Below, piece by piece: positions 8,679 to 17,381 of a stretch of 64,000 nucleotides of DNA. Source of the DNA: DATKUK01 sp035530655 (GTDB lineage Bacteria; Planctomycetota; Phycisphaerae; UBA1845; DATKUK01). The stretch is taken from contig DATKUK010000026.1 of assembly GCA_035530655.1 (NCBI GenBank), positions 21,582 to 85,581 of the forward strand, given 5' to 3'. The first letter of the stretch is position 1. Every line of letters starts with the position of its first letter. The notes beneath the pieces were generated by a model. The model was not told the origin of the DNA, did not search any database, and was given only the letters and a program-made list of their open reading frames with translations. Position numbers and translations under genes: made by a program.

Positions 8679-10052
8679 ATGAGCATACTCACTCCTGAAC
8701 AGCAACAACATGCGTTAGAGGTCATGCGAGAGTACCTGGCCGCCCCGAGAAACGCGGACGGCCGAACACCGGTGGATCTGGAGGCCGAGAGCGACCGGAA
8801 TCGAGCTGAGATCATCGACGGGGAATTGAAGCCTCTGCTGGATGCGTACCTGGCCGGGCAGGTGCCGCTCGACGAGTTCAAGTCGAAGGTGGACAGTATC
8901 AACAAGCGGCATGAGCACTGGGGTTTCAAGGGCAGTAAGGGCCAGATGTTCTTCAACGTGGTGGTCAACGTGGCTGCCGACGATGCCGAGTGTGACCAGG
9001 AGCTCAAGGCAGCCATCTCGCTTCCGGCCAGCGAGGATATGGCTCGCAGCCGTATCAGGACCTTTGCCAGCTACGTCAACCGAATCGGCGAGCAACACAT
9101 CGAGCGAGGCGGAAGCAAACACGCACGGCCCAGGGTCAGCAGCATACCGTTCTTCTTGTCCTATTTCTGGCAGATTCATGACCGCCGGGTGTGGCCCGTC
9201 TACTACACGAACGGCGTGAACACCATGGTGGACCTGAATCTATGGCAGCCGGGAGATGATCTTGCGGACAACTACGTCGCGTTCAAACACATCCACGAGG
9301 AGTTGGCCGAGCTGTTCGCGCGAGAAAGCGGCAAATCGTTCGGTCTGTACGAAGTGGAGCACGTCTTCTGGTTCAGGGGCGGCAATCCTTACGAGCCCGT
9401 CGTGAGGCCGAAACCTGATGGAGGTGCTGGAACCACCGTCGTGCTACCGCCACCCATTTCGCGGTTACCGGACAGCTACGTGCCACCCATTGTGGCCATC
9501 CTTCCGCGGATGGCCATGAACGAGCCGGAGCTGATCCAGGCAGCCAAGGCATCAGGGACCAGTTTGGAGCGAGCTTTCGAGAAGAGTGTTAACGCGGCGT
9601 TCACCATCCTCGGCTACGACACAACGCTTCTCGGTCAAGGGCAGGGCAGAGTGCCCGATGGTCGGGCCGTGGACGTGGACAACGGCTACGCGATCCTATG
9701 GGATGCGAAGGTACGGTCCGACGGCTACAGCATGGGCACGGACGATAGAACCATCAGGGAGTACATCAGGACACAGAGCCGTCAATTGAAGCATAAGCGG
9801 TCGCTTCGGAACATCTACTATCTCATCGTCTCCAGCAGCTTCCGGGACGACTATGATGATGCGATCAAAGCACTGAAGATGGAGACGGACGTCAACGAGG
9901 TTTGCCTCGTAGAGGCAGATGCGATCGTGGCGATGGTGGATGCCAAACTTCGCGACCCTCAGCAACTGACCCTCGGGCCAGACGGACTCCAGCGGCTGTT
10001 CAGTGGCAGCGGCGTGCTGACCAGTGACATGGTTCGGGAGACACTTGCATGA
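8679..10052 (+). CDS. PD-(D/E)XK restriction-endonuclease-like protein in the hsd operon
   Basis: A 457-residue protein started at ATG 8679, with GAAGGA 8 nt upstream. The C-terminal third holds a nuclease signature: FEKSVNAAF near residue 299, then GRVPDGRAVD and ILWDAKVR around 323-346, giving PD and D-A-K with the usual hydrophobic strand; a conserved QxxQ-like segment follows. The N-terminal 270 residues are unrecognised. They contain aromatic-rich stretches (FFLSYFWQIHDRRVWPVYY, then VEHVFWF), resembling the recognition halves of two-part restriction enzymes. Its stop overlaps the hsdM start by ATGA. It may be an additional restriction nuclease or an effector using the same methylation for self-protection; this is inference. 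Confidence 0.65.
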   Translation: MSILTPEQQQHALEVMREYLAAPRNADGRTPVDLEAESDRNRAEIIDGELKPLLDAYLAGQVPLDEFKSKVDSINKRHEHWGFKGSKGQMFFNVVVNVAADDAECDQELKAAISLPASEDMARSRIRTFASYVNRIGEQHIERGGSKHARPRVSSIPFFLSYFWQIHDRRVWPVYYTNGVNTMVDLNLWQPGDDLADNYVAFKHIHEELAELFARESGKSFGLYEVEHVFWFRGGNPYEPVVRPKPDGGAGTTVVLPPPISRLPDSYVPPIVAILPRMAMNEPELIQAAKASGTSLERAFEKSVNAAFTILGYDTTLLGQGQGRVPDGRAVDVDNGYAILWDAKVRSDGYSMGTDDRTIREYIRTQSRQLKHKRSLRNIYYLIVSSSFRDDYDDAIKALKMETDVNEVCLVEADAIVAMVDAKLRDPQQLTLGPDGLQRLFSGSGVLTSDMVRETLA

Positions 10053-11536
10053 GCAACGCAACCCAACAGATCGTCAACAAGGCCTGGAACTTTGCCCATG
10101 TGTTGCGGGACGACGGGCTGTCTTACATGGCCTATACGGAGCAGATCACGTTCCTGCTATTCCTCAAGATGGCCGACGAGCAGACCAAGCCGCCTTACAA
10201 GCGCAAACCGATCGTGCCGCCGAAACTGGGCTGGCCGAGCCTGCTGGCCTTGGACGGAGACGAACTTGAGGTGCACTACCGGCACATCCTGGAGGAGCTT
10301 GGCAGGAAGCCCGGCATGTTGGGCGAGATCTTCAAGAAGGCCCGGCAGGAGATACAGAACCCGGCCACGCTGAAGCGGCTCATCGTGGACCTGATCGATG
10401 CCGAGCAGTGGATGCCGATGGAGGCCGACGTTAAGGGCGACATCTACGAGGGACTTCTGGCCAAGAGTGCGGCCGAGTCGCCCAAGGGGGCGGGTCAGTA
10501 CTTCACCCCACGTGAGCTGATCAAGGGGATCGTGGACGTCATGCGGCCCAAGCCGGCCGACACGCTATGTGATCCGGCGTGCGGGACCGGCGGGTTCTTC
10601 CTGGCCGCACACGACTATGTGACCCGGCACCACGGCAGGAAGCTTGACCCCGACCAGAAGAAGCACCTTCGTACGCGGTTTGTGAGGGGTTGGGAACTGG
10701 TGCCGGCGACGGCACGGCTGTGCATCATGAACCTGTATTTGCACGGGATCAACGCCAGCCCGTGCCCCGTTAGGTCGGGGGTGGACAGCCTGGCCAGCGA
10801 CCCCGGTGACCGTTTTAGCATGGTGCTGACCAATCCCCCGTTCGGCAAGAAGAGCAGCATCTCCATTGTCAATGAGGAAGGCGAGTTGGAGAAGGAAGAC
10901 CAGGCCTACGAGCGGCAGGACTTCTGGACGACCACGAAGAACAAGCAGCTCAACTTCCTCCAGCACGTCAAGACGTTGCTCAAGATCAACGGCCGGTGTG
11001 CGATCGTAGTGCCGGACAACGTCTTGTTCGAGGGTGGAGCCGGTGAGAAGGTCCGTCGCAACCTGCTCCAGCAGTTCGACGTGCACACGCTGTTGCGGCT
11101 GCCGACGGGCATCTTCTACGCCCAGGGCGTGAAGGCGAACGTATTGTTCTTCGACGCCAAGCCCGCCCGGGAAAGCCCGTGGACCCAGCGGGTGTGGGTG
11201 TACGACCTGCGGACGAACATGCACTTCACCCTGAAGACCAAGCCCCTGAAGCGGGCCGACCTGGACGAGTTCGTCGAGTGCTTCAAGCCCGGCCGAATCC
11301 ACGACCGCGAGCCGACGTGGAGCGACGACAACCCCGAAGGGCGATGGCGATGCTTCGAGTATGACGAGTTGATCAAGCGGGACAAGGTGAACCTGGACAT
11401 CTTCTGGCTGAGGGACAAGAGCCTCGAAGACAGCGACGACCTGCCCGAGCCGGATGTGTTGGCCCAGGAAATCGCCGACGACCTTCAGACCGCCCTGGAA
11501 CAGTTCGCCGCGATAGCCGAAGAGCTGCGGAAGTAG
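10049..11536 (+). CDS. hsdM: Type I restriction-modification N6-adenine methyltransferase (HsdM)
   Basis: The 495-residue modification subunit. The N-terminal helical HsdM_N domain begins QQIVNKAWNFAHVLRDDG; the methyltransferase core shows the SAM-binding motif DPACGTGGF near residue 174 and the catalytic NPPF near 262, both intact. It should methylate adenine in the site read by HsdS and form the M2S complex to which HsdR binds. GGGAG sits 8 nt before the ATG, which overlaps the preceding nuclease gene. Placing M last, after two extra genes, is unusual compared with the common M-S-R or R-M-S orders. Confidence 0.95.
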   Translation: MSNATQQIVNKAWNFAHVLRDDGLSYMAYTEQITFLLFLKMADEQTKPPYKRKPIVPPKLGWPSLLALDGDELEVHYRHILEELGRKPGMLGEIFKKARQEIQNPATLKRLIVDLIDAEQWMPMEADVKGDIYEGLLAKSAAESPKGAGQYFTPRELIKGIVDVMRPKPADTLCDPACGTGGFFLAAHDYVTRHHGRKLDPDQKKHLRTRFVRGWELVPATARLCIMNLYLHGINASPCPVRSGVDSLASDPGDRFSMVLTNPPFGKKSSISIVNEEGELEKEDQAYERQDFWTTTKNKQLNFLQHVKTLLKINGRCAIVVPDNVLFEGGAGEKVRRNLLQQFDVHTLLRLPTGIFYAQGVKANVLFFDAKPARESPWTQRVWVYDLRTNMHFTLKTKPLKRADLDEFVECFKPGRIHDREPTWSDDNPEGRWRCFEYDELIKRDKVNLDIFWLRDKSLEDSDDLPEPDVLAQEIADDLQTALEQFAAIAEELRK

Positions 11537-11625
11537 GTCACCATATCGAAGCCGACCGAAAGCCATAGCTGGGCCTTCTGACTGCCTGCGGCAATCGTGT
11601 AGGACACCGCCGAAGGAGGAGCAAT

Positions 11626-12411
11626 ATGGCCAAGAGCAAGAGCAGGTCTTCCCGCGACAGACGAGCGGATGTTCTTGAAGGTGCCCCCCTTTATCACGCT
11701 CCGGAGAACGAACTTGGCGTTGTTTTTCTGTTCGCTCACTTGCTCAGGAGATGGCGACTGAGAGTCGAGGAGATCAGGGCGGGATTTCCCGACTGCATCG
11801 CCTACCAGAAGACTCAGAATGGCGAAAAGCGAATCCGCATTGAGTTCGAATACAGGTCGAAAAGCTTCAAGACCCATGGGCACTCGGCCAGAGGATGCGA
11901 TTGGCTTGTCTGCTGGGAACATAACTGGCCTGATGCACCGCGGAGTATTCATATCAGGGAACTCCGCCGCGAGTTTGGGCTCGGGTTCAACGTGTGGATT
12001 ATGCCGGTCAACAGCCCATATAAAGAGGCGCTGGCCTACGAGCGAACAACTACTTGGAGCGTTCCGAGTCAAGCTCACAAAGGCGATCTCGTCCTTTTCT
12101 ACTTCACGTTGCCGGAGAAGGCTCTCACGTATGCCTATCGACTGCGGGAAAGGGCGGCAAAGGTGCGGGCGGGCTGGAGGCCCGGCATGGACTACATGGC
12201 TCCGATTTCGCGGGTCTGCAGGCTTAAGAGCCCCATCTTCCTTGAAGACATCAAGCGGGACAGGATCTTGAAGACCGCGAGTTTCGCACGTTCCCAACGT
12301 GGTCGTCACAATGCTACGGAGTATTGGCCGTACCTGTACGATCTGATCGTGAGGCGGAACCCCTCGCTGCGGTCATCGTTGGCGAAGTACTCGCCTGACA
12401 GACTTGCTTGA
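11626..12411 (+). CDS. Two-domain protein: PD-(D/E)XK-like nuclease plus EVE/PUA-like domain
   Basis: A 261-residue protein with a strong GGAGGA ribosome site. Residues about 27-101 show a nuclease-like core: ENELGVVFLF, then FPDCIAY near 54, RIRIEFEYRSKSF near 69 and CDWLVCWEHNW. The usual E-x-K appears as E-F-E with a lysine a few residues on, so catalysis is uncertain. Residues about 122-240 resemble an EVE domain: W near the start, KGDLVLFYFTLPE in the middle, and a Pro-rich then basic end. EVE domains bind modified bases and are often fused to restriction-type nucleases, which fits its position 90 bp after hsdM. It is inferred to be a modification-dependent defence protein. Confidence 0.6.
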   Translation: MAKSKSRSSRDRRADVLEGAPLYHAPENELGVVFLFAHLLRRWRLRVEEIRAGFPDCIAYQKTQNGEKRIRIEFEYRSKSFKTHGHSARGCDWLVCWEHNWPDAPRSIHIRELRREFGLGFNVWIMPVNSPYKEALAYERTTTWSVPSQAHKGDLVLFYFTLPEKALTYAYRLRERAAKVRAGWRPGMDYMAPISRVCRLKSPIFLEDIKRDRILKTASFARSQRGRHNATEYWPYLYDLIVRRNPSLRSSLAKYSPDRLA

Positions 12412-12565
12412 TCCCGTCTGCAATAGCGTAAGAGCATATGGGGACGCGCCATCGCAATGCACAGGATGCAGGCCGAGACGGGTAAACTCTATGGCCTTTG
12501 ACTTGGCCCGTTTTGGACCGACGCTTCCTGGTCGATCCTCAAGTGAACGGTGACAGTGTGGATAC

Positions 12566-14116
12566 TCATCTTTCTCCTGCTCTTCTGTTCGACTCCTTGC
12601 TGGCTTCCTGCTCGAATTCCGCAAGCACCTGGTCTAGTCTTTTCTCTTGGTCCCCGTCCGGCTCGGGAATCGACTCGGCCGGCAAGTACGTGTCCTTACC
12701 CGCGCGGCGCAGCGCTGCATTACATCCCAGGGCAAAAGGCAGGCTACGTGGGTTGAATACCTTTCTGTGTTTTCCGAGTTCGAACATGATTACGCTATGG
12801 GGCACTGGTCGGCCTGTAATCCGATGTCTGTCCCTCACTATCTTCGCCACTGTGTCGTAAAGCCCTTCTGTGGGCCGTTCCAGCCCCCATTCCTTAAGCG
12901 CAAACGTGCCTTTCATCCCCACCCATACCACACCATGCTTTTCGCGTCCGAGTGAAGCATGGACATTAGCCTCAGACTTAACCTTGTCGGGCCACATTGT
13001 GTTATGCACGTCTGCCACTTCGGAGTAGTGTGCGGGTTTACCTATCTGTTCCAGGGCGATATACAAGCGCTCGGTGAAACGCAGCGAATTCGAGCGTTGT
13101 CGCGCTGCCTGTGCAGCCAGTACGCGGACCTCTGTCGCGCTCAGGCCGATGCGACCAGATTGATAGAGGGCGTCCGTCAAAAAGTCAGCGTCGATCGCGC
13201 TGGCACAGACACGCTTCTCAGTAAGACTCGCCAAGTCTTTGAGCGTGTGCCCCAACACTACCAATCCAAGTTCCGCAAGCTTGGCTTCCGGGATGCCCGC
13301 ACATCTCCATACAAATCGCCGCAATATGGTCTCTGAAGACTCCAGCAAACAAAGCACATCACCACGAGTTCGCAACGCGTCCAAGGTCAGGGCGGCGATG
13401 AACGGCCGTCTCCGGGCCAGCGGTGCCGTGGGCAATTCCTCCCAGAATTGGTGTTCACGCTGTCTGATTCGCTCCTTAGTTAACCGGTACTTATGTCCCA
13501 ACTCCGCTAAAGTGGGCCTCCTGGCCGATGAGAGTTTCGCCCGGGCCCGTGCGATCTGCACATCGACAGGATCGCACCGATTCAAGCCTTCCTGCAGAGC
13601 GGCCATCACCTGCTCATGCGAAGGAGGGCACCATGTACCCCTTGGTTCGGTTTCGCGCAAAGTCTCCAGTGCTATGCGGCGATTTGCCCTGGATAACCAG
13701 GAGAAGACGCGAGCAAACGGAAACACAAAACCACCCAACACGCCCTGCCGAAGGAGTCCCGTTTCTTCCCCTAGCGTGCGAACGGTTTCGGTCAGGCCCC
13801 ACGAGTGATCCAGGCCCAATACAGCGCTGAGGTAGCGGGACAGTAATTCCTCAGTGAGGCAGAAGAGCTTGGCTTCGGCAAGTCGGATGTTTAGAGTCGC
13901 GCACTTCCTGAACAGTAGGACCCTGGGGACATACCATGGGTTACCCAGAGCCTCGTTGGAAATTCGAACCAATCTCTCGCTGGCTGCAAACACTCGTGAG
14001 AGCGATTGATGCTCAAGCTCAGGAGGCGCGAAGCGCAGCGCCTCTGCACAGGAGAACGCCTGGGAGTGCCCTACCCAGTAACTCAACTCCGCTTCGAGTG
14101 CATCGTCCGTCGCCAT
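12566..14116 (-). CDS. Sigma-region-4-like / HARE-HTH DNA-binding protein
   Basis: The 516-residue last gene of a three-gene minus-strand operon. At about residues 203-230 it has PTLAELGHKYRLTKERIRQRE, very close to the sigma-70 region 4.2 helix-turn-helix (LAE-G-x-x-x-LTxERIRQ-E). At about 350-410 it has a HARE-HTH-like domain: LYIALEQIGKPAHYSEVAD, then ANVHASLGRE and VWVGMKGTFALKEWG. No region 2 is seen, so it is unlikely to be a working sigma factor. HARE-HTH domains are known from proteins linked to DNA modification and restriction. The gene begins 3 bp after the stop of the 160-residue protein. It may recognise or police DNA for the HSP90-like ATPase two genes upstream. Confidence 0.7.
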   Translation of the reverse strand: MATDDALEAELSYWVGHSQAFSCAEALRFAPPELEHQSLSRVFAASERLVRISNEALGNPWYVPRVLLFRKCATLNIRLAEAKLFCLTEELLSRYLSAVLGLDHSWGLTETVRTLGEETGLLRQGVLGGFVFPFARVFSWLSRANRRIALETLRETEPRGTWCPPSHEQVMAALQEGLNRCDPVDVQIARARAKLSSARRPTLAELGHKYRLTKERIRQREHQFWEELPTAPLARRRPFIAALTLDALRTRGDVLCLLESSETILRRFVWRCAGIPEAKLAELGLVVLGHTLKDLASLTEKRVCASAIDADFLTDALYQSGRIGLSATEVRVLAAQAARQRSNSLRFTERLYIALEQIGKPAHYSEVADVHNTMWPDKVKSEANVHASLGREKHGVVWVGMKGTFALKEWGLERPTEGLYDTVAKIVRDRHRITGRPVPHSVIMFELGKHRKVFNPRSLPFALGCNAALRRAGKDTYLPAESIPEPDGDQEKRLDQVLAEFEQEASKESNRRAGER

Positions 14117-14119
14117 GGT

Positions 14120-14602
14120 TCATGCCAGCGGTTGGCCTTGGGCGATACGTTCGGCGATCCGGCGCGTTCCCTCGATGCAGCGACTCCATGTCAGGGTGCG
14201 AGGTATGAGAAGCCGACTAGGTATGTATCGCCGAAATGTGATGATTCTTTCGAGGGTTTTGCGATTGATGCCAACGTCGCGCTCGAGGTGGTCATAGAGG
14301 CCGTCAATCTCCAGCGATAATTGCTGCAGCTGTCCAGCTAGCTCGAAGACTGTGTTGCCAATGGTCCACATTCGCCGGGCGGGAACTTTCCTGCCGCCAG
14401 CCTTGATGGCCTCGACCTGATCGCGGAGTTTGCGAATCCGTGTAACGTATCGGGTATACAGCCGTCCGGCCTCGAGAAGAACAGCCTCTGGATCCTTCTC
14501 AGTCGGCGCAAAGGCGTCGATCGTCGTGAACGCTCGGTACCCACAACCGGTCTGTTCGAACGACACGAAGGACGGCATACTGAGTCTCACTTTCGTCCCC
14601 AT
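14120..14602 (-). CDS. 160-residue helical protein of the HSP90-like operon, unknown function
   Basis: The family is not recognised. The protein is 160 residues, basic and mostly helical in appearance: an EAGRLYTRYVTRIRKLRDQVEAIK helix region (shown here only as its character: Leu, Arg and Glu heptads), then a run of predicted helices and a Lys/Arg-rich C-terminal half. There is no signal peptide or membrane segment. Its start at 14602 overlaps the end of the HSP90-like gene by 16 bp, and its stop lies 3 bp before the sigma4/HARE gene, so all three are very likely translated from one transcript. It may be an adaptor between the ATPase and the DNA-binding protein. Confidence 0.65.
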   Translation of the reverse strand: MGTKVRLSMPSFVSFEQTGCGYRAFTTIDAFAPTEKDPEAVLLEAGRLYTRYVTRIRKLRDQVEAIKAGGRKVPARRMWTIGNTVFELAGQLQQLSLEIDGLYDHLERDVGINRKTLERIITFRRYIPSRLLIPRTLTWSRCIEGTRRIAERIAQGQPLA

Positions 14603-16113
14603 GCGGCCATCATTCGATCGACGAAGCGGTCGTCGCCGTCGGACGCCACGGTATCCTCCGGAAGTACGCGCTCGATGGCTTCCGCAATCGCGAAGAAGTT
14701 GTGTACGCGCCTGGCCAGGTCATTTGATCGCACCTTACGGTAGGCGGGATGACCCGAATTGATGATGATCTTGCCGCCTTCAACCCACGCCAAACGGGCT
14801 TGCGCCGGGTCGTCGGCAAATCCAATCTTGGGGCCGCCGCGGGAAGTCCTTGAGATCGGATTCGCTTGTTCTCTGCCGTCGTTCGAAACCGCTAGCGCCG
14901 AACCCTCGGCTGACCCTTCGTCGGGGCGAGCAGGACCTTGTCCCCGCTGCCCATCTCCTAGAGGATAGGTAGCTTCAGCGCCTTCGACCATCGTAGCCGG
15001 TATGCCCTCCACACCTCCGGCGGCTAGTACGTCTCGAGGCGACCGGAGCCCTGGGAACTCGGCCAACTCCGGCAGCTCATTCCGCAGCCGCTTCAGCTCG
15101 CGCTCAAGCTTGATGGCCTCATCGCCACTTGTGGCCTCCATCGACTGGATGCCCAGTTCGCCCAGCCAAGACCTGAACTCTCGTCGAAGCGGATCATACA
15201 AAGCCTCAAACTGTTTGTGCCTTCCCTTGCGGATGAAGTCCGTCTTGGCCGTAGTCAAGAACTTCACAAAATCCGGCATCTCCACGAGTCCGAATATGCG
15301 CGGACCTAAGCGCGCAGGAAACTGGTTGAAGAAGTCCGCCTTTATGACCTTTCCTCGTGTACATAGTAGCACACCGCAGAGGTCGCCTGCCACTGGGTAC
15401 TCCTGCTCAGCAACCCCTAAGATGCCGTAGCCGATCCTGTTTCGACCACGCCTGGGCATAAATCTCTTGATGGTAGCCAAGTGCAGCTCGTCCTCCACAC
15501 TCTGTGGCGCGACTAACCGGCCGTTGATCCTGAAGCGAAGGTCAGTCGAGTAAAGGCCAAGCTTATCGTAAAGCTCCAAAAATGTCCGATCAAAGAGTGG
15601 TAGATAATGGCGACGCAGTAGAGTTGGCAGATCATCCGCGCCGCCATACGGTATCTTGGTCTGGGAGCGGAAGTGGACCGAAACGCGGGTGCCGTGGCCT
15701 GTTAGCTTGACTTCCGGGATTTCTTCCCAGAGAAGCTTCCGCTTCGTTGCCAGATACCAGTTTGATCCACCGACGAACCGAGGGCTTGTTGTCTCCGTCA
15801 CTACTCGGTCCGCAACATTGAAACTGATCTTGGCACCGAGCCCAGCGAATCCGATACCGGCACCCCGTACCTTCAGGCCTGCCGCGAAATCATGATACTC
15901 CTCGAACTGACCTTCATCCATGCCACTGCCGTTGTCGGCGATGGTTAGCACCTTGTGTTCGCGGTCGAATGATACTGAGATTCGCGTCGCGCCCGCATCC
16001 AGAGAGTTCGCAACAAGTTCAACTACGATCACCTCCGCCACGTCATATGGATACATCTCGGCTAGGTCGCGGATGAGGTTTCGGAAGTTGATACTGCTTT
16101 GGTGGATCGTCAT
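14587..16113 (-). CDS. HSP90-like (GHKL) ATPase, first gene of a putative defence operon
   Basis: A 508-residue protein from ATG 16113 (GGAG about 9 nt upstream); an in-frame GTG at 16137 would add eight residues. The GHKL ATP-binding fold is clear: N-box ELVANSLDAG at 32-41, G1 box ADNGSGM at 59-65 and a Gly-rich lid GIGFAGLGAK at 86-95. About residues 100-330 fit a second HSP90/MutL-type domain; a low-complexity linker (about 380-430) precedes a C-terminal AWVEGGKIIINSGHPAYRK segment seen in HSP90-like restriction or defence ATPases. It lies between a type I RM locus and an integrase and heads an operon with two DNA-binding-type proteins. Role inferred: ATP-driven anti-phage or DNA-surveillance component. 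It is not a MutL, Top2 or histidine kinase, since their partner domains are absent. Confidence 0.8.
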   Translation of the reverse strand: MTIHQSSINFRNLIRDLAEMYPYDVAEVIVVELVANSLDAGATRISVSFDREHKVLTIADNGSGMDEGQFEEYHDFAAGLKVRGAGIGFAGLGAKISFNVADRVVTETTSPRFVGGSNWYLATKRKLLWEEIPEVKLTGHGTRVSVHFRSQTKIPYGGADDLPTLLRRHYLPLFDRTFLELYDKLGLYSTDLRFRINGRLVAPQSVEDELHLATIKRFMPRRGRNRIGYGILGVAEQEYPVAGDLCGVLLCTRGKVIKADFFNQFPARLGPRIFGLVEMPDFVKFLTTAKTDFIRKGRHKQFEALYDPLRREFRSWLGELGIQSMEATSGDEAIKLERELKRLRNELPELAEFPGLRSPRDVLAAGGVEGIPATMVEGAEATYPLGDGQRGQGPARPDEGSAEGSALAVSNDGREQANPISRTSRGGPKIGFADDPAQARLAWVEGGKIIINSGHPAYRKVRSNDLARRVHNFFAIAEAIERVLPEDTVASDGDDRFVDRMMAAWGRK

Positions 16114-16697
16114 CTTGGTTGGCTCCAACTGGCGCACGCGCGCTCGACCCTCGGTTTGCGACTACCATAATCCACCGGTGCCCCATGGTGGTGTCTCAGC
16201 GGCAGCGCATCGGTTGCTCGACCTCGTTCCGACTCGTTGTGCACACGCTGCAACGACAATAAGTATTAGCCTTGGTGCACTCCCGTGACGGACGGTCGCC
16301 GTCTCGCGATAGAACATCGTCAACTTGTCGACTTATACAGTCTAATGGTAAACTGCGGACGATGCAAGAAACCGTTGACGATTGTCCGCGACCGCCAAAG
16401 CCTTTCCTCCGCAGACATGCCTCCCGTGAACCTCAGCCGGCGGCCCCGCCGCGCTGGCGTCTCCTCCGAGACGGTGGAAGGACGTCCGGCGCACGGCTGC
16501 CACGGTGCGACAGATCGTTGGCGAACGCGCTCATGTGCACGCAGACGTTCTCGAACACCAGTGCCTGGCCTAGCAGGTCCTCCGCCTCAAACCGCCAGTC
16601 CTCAGCCAAGCGTACCGACGGACACGGCTGGCATTCGATCTGCCCGAGCCGAGCGGGCGTGCCGTATAGTCCATGTGACTGCCTGGGAGGGGCGACC
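16114..16697 (+). other. Intergenic region between HSP90-like operon and small ORF
   Basis: About 580 bp without a convincing gene. A near-palindrome CACCGGTGCCCCATGGTGGTG-like element (16169-16190) lies upstream of the minus-strand operon and could be an operator. TTGG-AG-CCAA is found at 16118-16127 by the HSP90-like start. Open frames here lack ribosome sites and composition typical of the neighbours. Confidence 0.4.
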
Positions 16698-16916
16698 ATG
16701 AACCATCACCAACCACCGGATCTCTTCGAGTCCGACGACGGCGTGGCGGCCGACCGGCGGATTCTGCACCGGCTGATCGACACGCTACCCGACGGGCGGA
16801 TTCCGCTGGTAACGGGCCTGTTGCTCCGCTATGCCGCCCGCATCCTGCCGGCAGGGCAGCTCGCCGAAGCGCTTCGGCGGGTCTTGTCCTCCGTGTCCCG
16901 GCCCGGCGAGAACTAG
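16698..16916 (+). CDS. Small protein of unknown function (72 aa)
   Basis: ATG 16698 follows a strong GGGAGGGG ribosome site 5-13 nt upstream. The 72 residues start with NHHQPPDLFESDDG, a hydrophilic leader, and then form what looks like a three-helix segment (RRILHRLIDTLPDG, then VTGLLLRYAARILPAG and LAEALRRVLSSV). No family is recognised. Good ribosome site and GC-rich third positions argue for a real gene; the frame continues upstream without a stop, so a longer form starting at 16272 cannot be excluded but looks non-coding. Confidence 0.5.
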   Translation: MNHHQPPDLFESDDGVAADRRILHRLIDTLPDGRIPLVTGLLLRYAARILPAGQLAEALRRVLSSVSRPGEN

Positions 16917-17381
16917 CCGCACCGCCAGCGGCAGAGCAACTGACCGCCCCGAGGCCCCGCCCCTGCGCCGACGGCAGCGGGCCCCCCGACGCGCTGGCGT
17001 GCATAGGGCACAGCGAGGCCGAAGGCCATGCAGTGCCCGGCTCTGGCGATGCGGGGAGCGTGCTAGGATTCAGACAGGTCTTGCGGGGACGCCGAAAAGC
17101 TGCTGGCGGGTAAGTTCTACTTGCACGGTTGCCGCACTGTGCTATAGGTTCATAGGTGGACGTTTCGGTGGTCGGAAAGCCCTGGGCAGGCGGACATCGC
17201 CAGGGGCCAGGGGGTTAGTATAGGCTAATCGGCGTTCGGGCGCACGTTGTGTCGGCCGCTCGCTGATGGGGTTTTGATATCGGCGGCTGGCTGACGAGTC
17301 AGCCGACACGTCACGGGCAGGTTGCTTTTGCCCACGACCCGGTAGCCTGTCCCGTGGCGGACCGGTACGAGGGTCGTGGTC
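16917..17381. other. Intergenic region upstream of the winged-helix protein
   Basis: About 465 bp with no gene seen. It contains the perfect palindrome GGCTGACGAGTCAGCC at 17289-17304, listed separately, about 77 bp before the next start codon. Confidence 0.4.
17289..17304. promoter_or_regulatory. 16-bp perfect palindrome, candidate operator
   Basis: GGCTGAC-GA-GTCAGCC is a 7-bp inverted repeat around 2 bp, sited about 77 bp before the start of a gene for a protein with a C-terminal winged helix. Its size and position fit an operator for a dimeric regulator; there is no T-run, so termination is less likely. No direct evidence of binding. Confidence 0.35.

Noticed and set aside
13960..13970. 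ATTCGAACC, T-loop-like sequence as attachment site
   Set aside because: Inside the sigma4/HARE gene, with no further match to tRNA-Ile.
16433..16699. 88-residue minus-strand frame with DWRFEAEDLLGQALVFEN
   Set aside because: The central segment reads like protein, but there is no ribosome site or recognisable family and the ends are low-complexity; it could be a gene fragment.
16285..16701. 138-residue open frame with a CGRCKKP motif
   Set aside because: No ribosome site and mostly low-complexity Arg/Ser/Pro; the CxxC pair alone is not enough.
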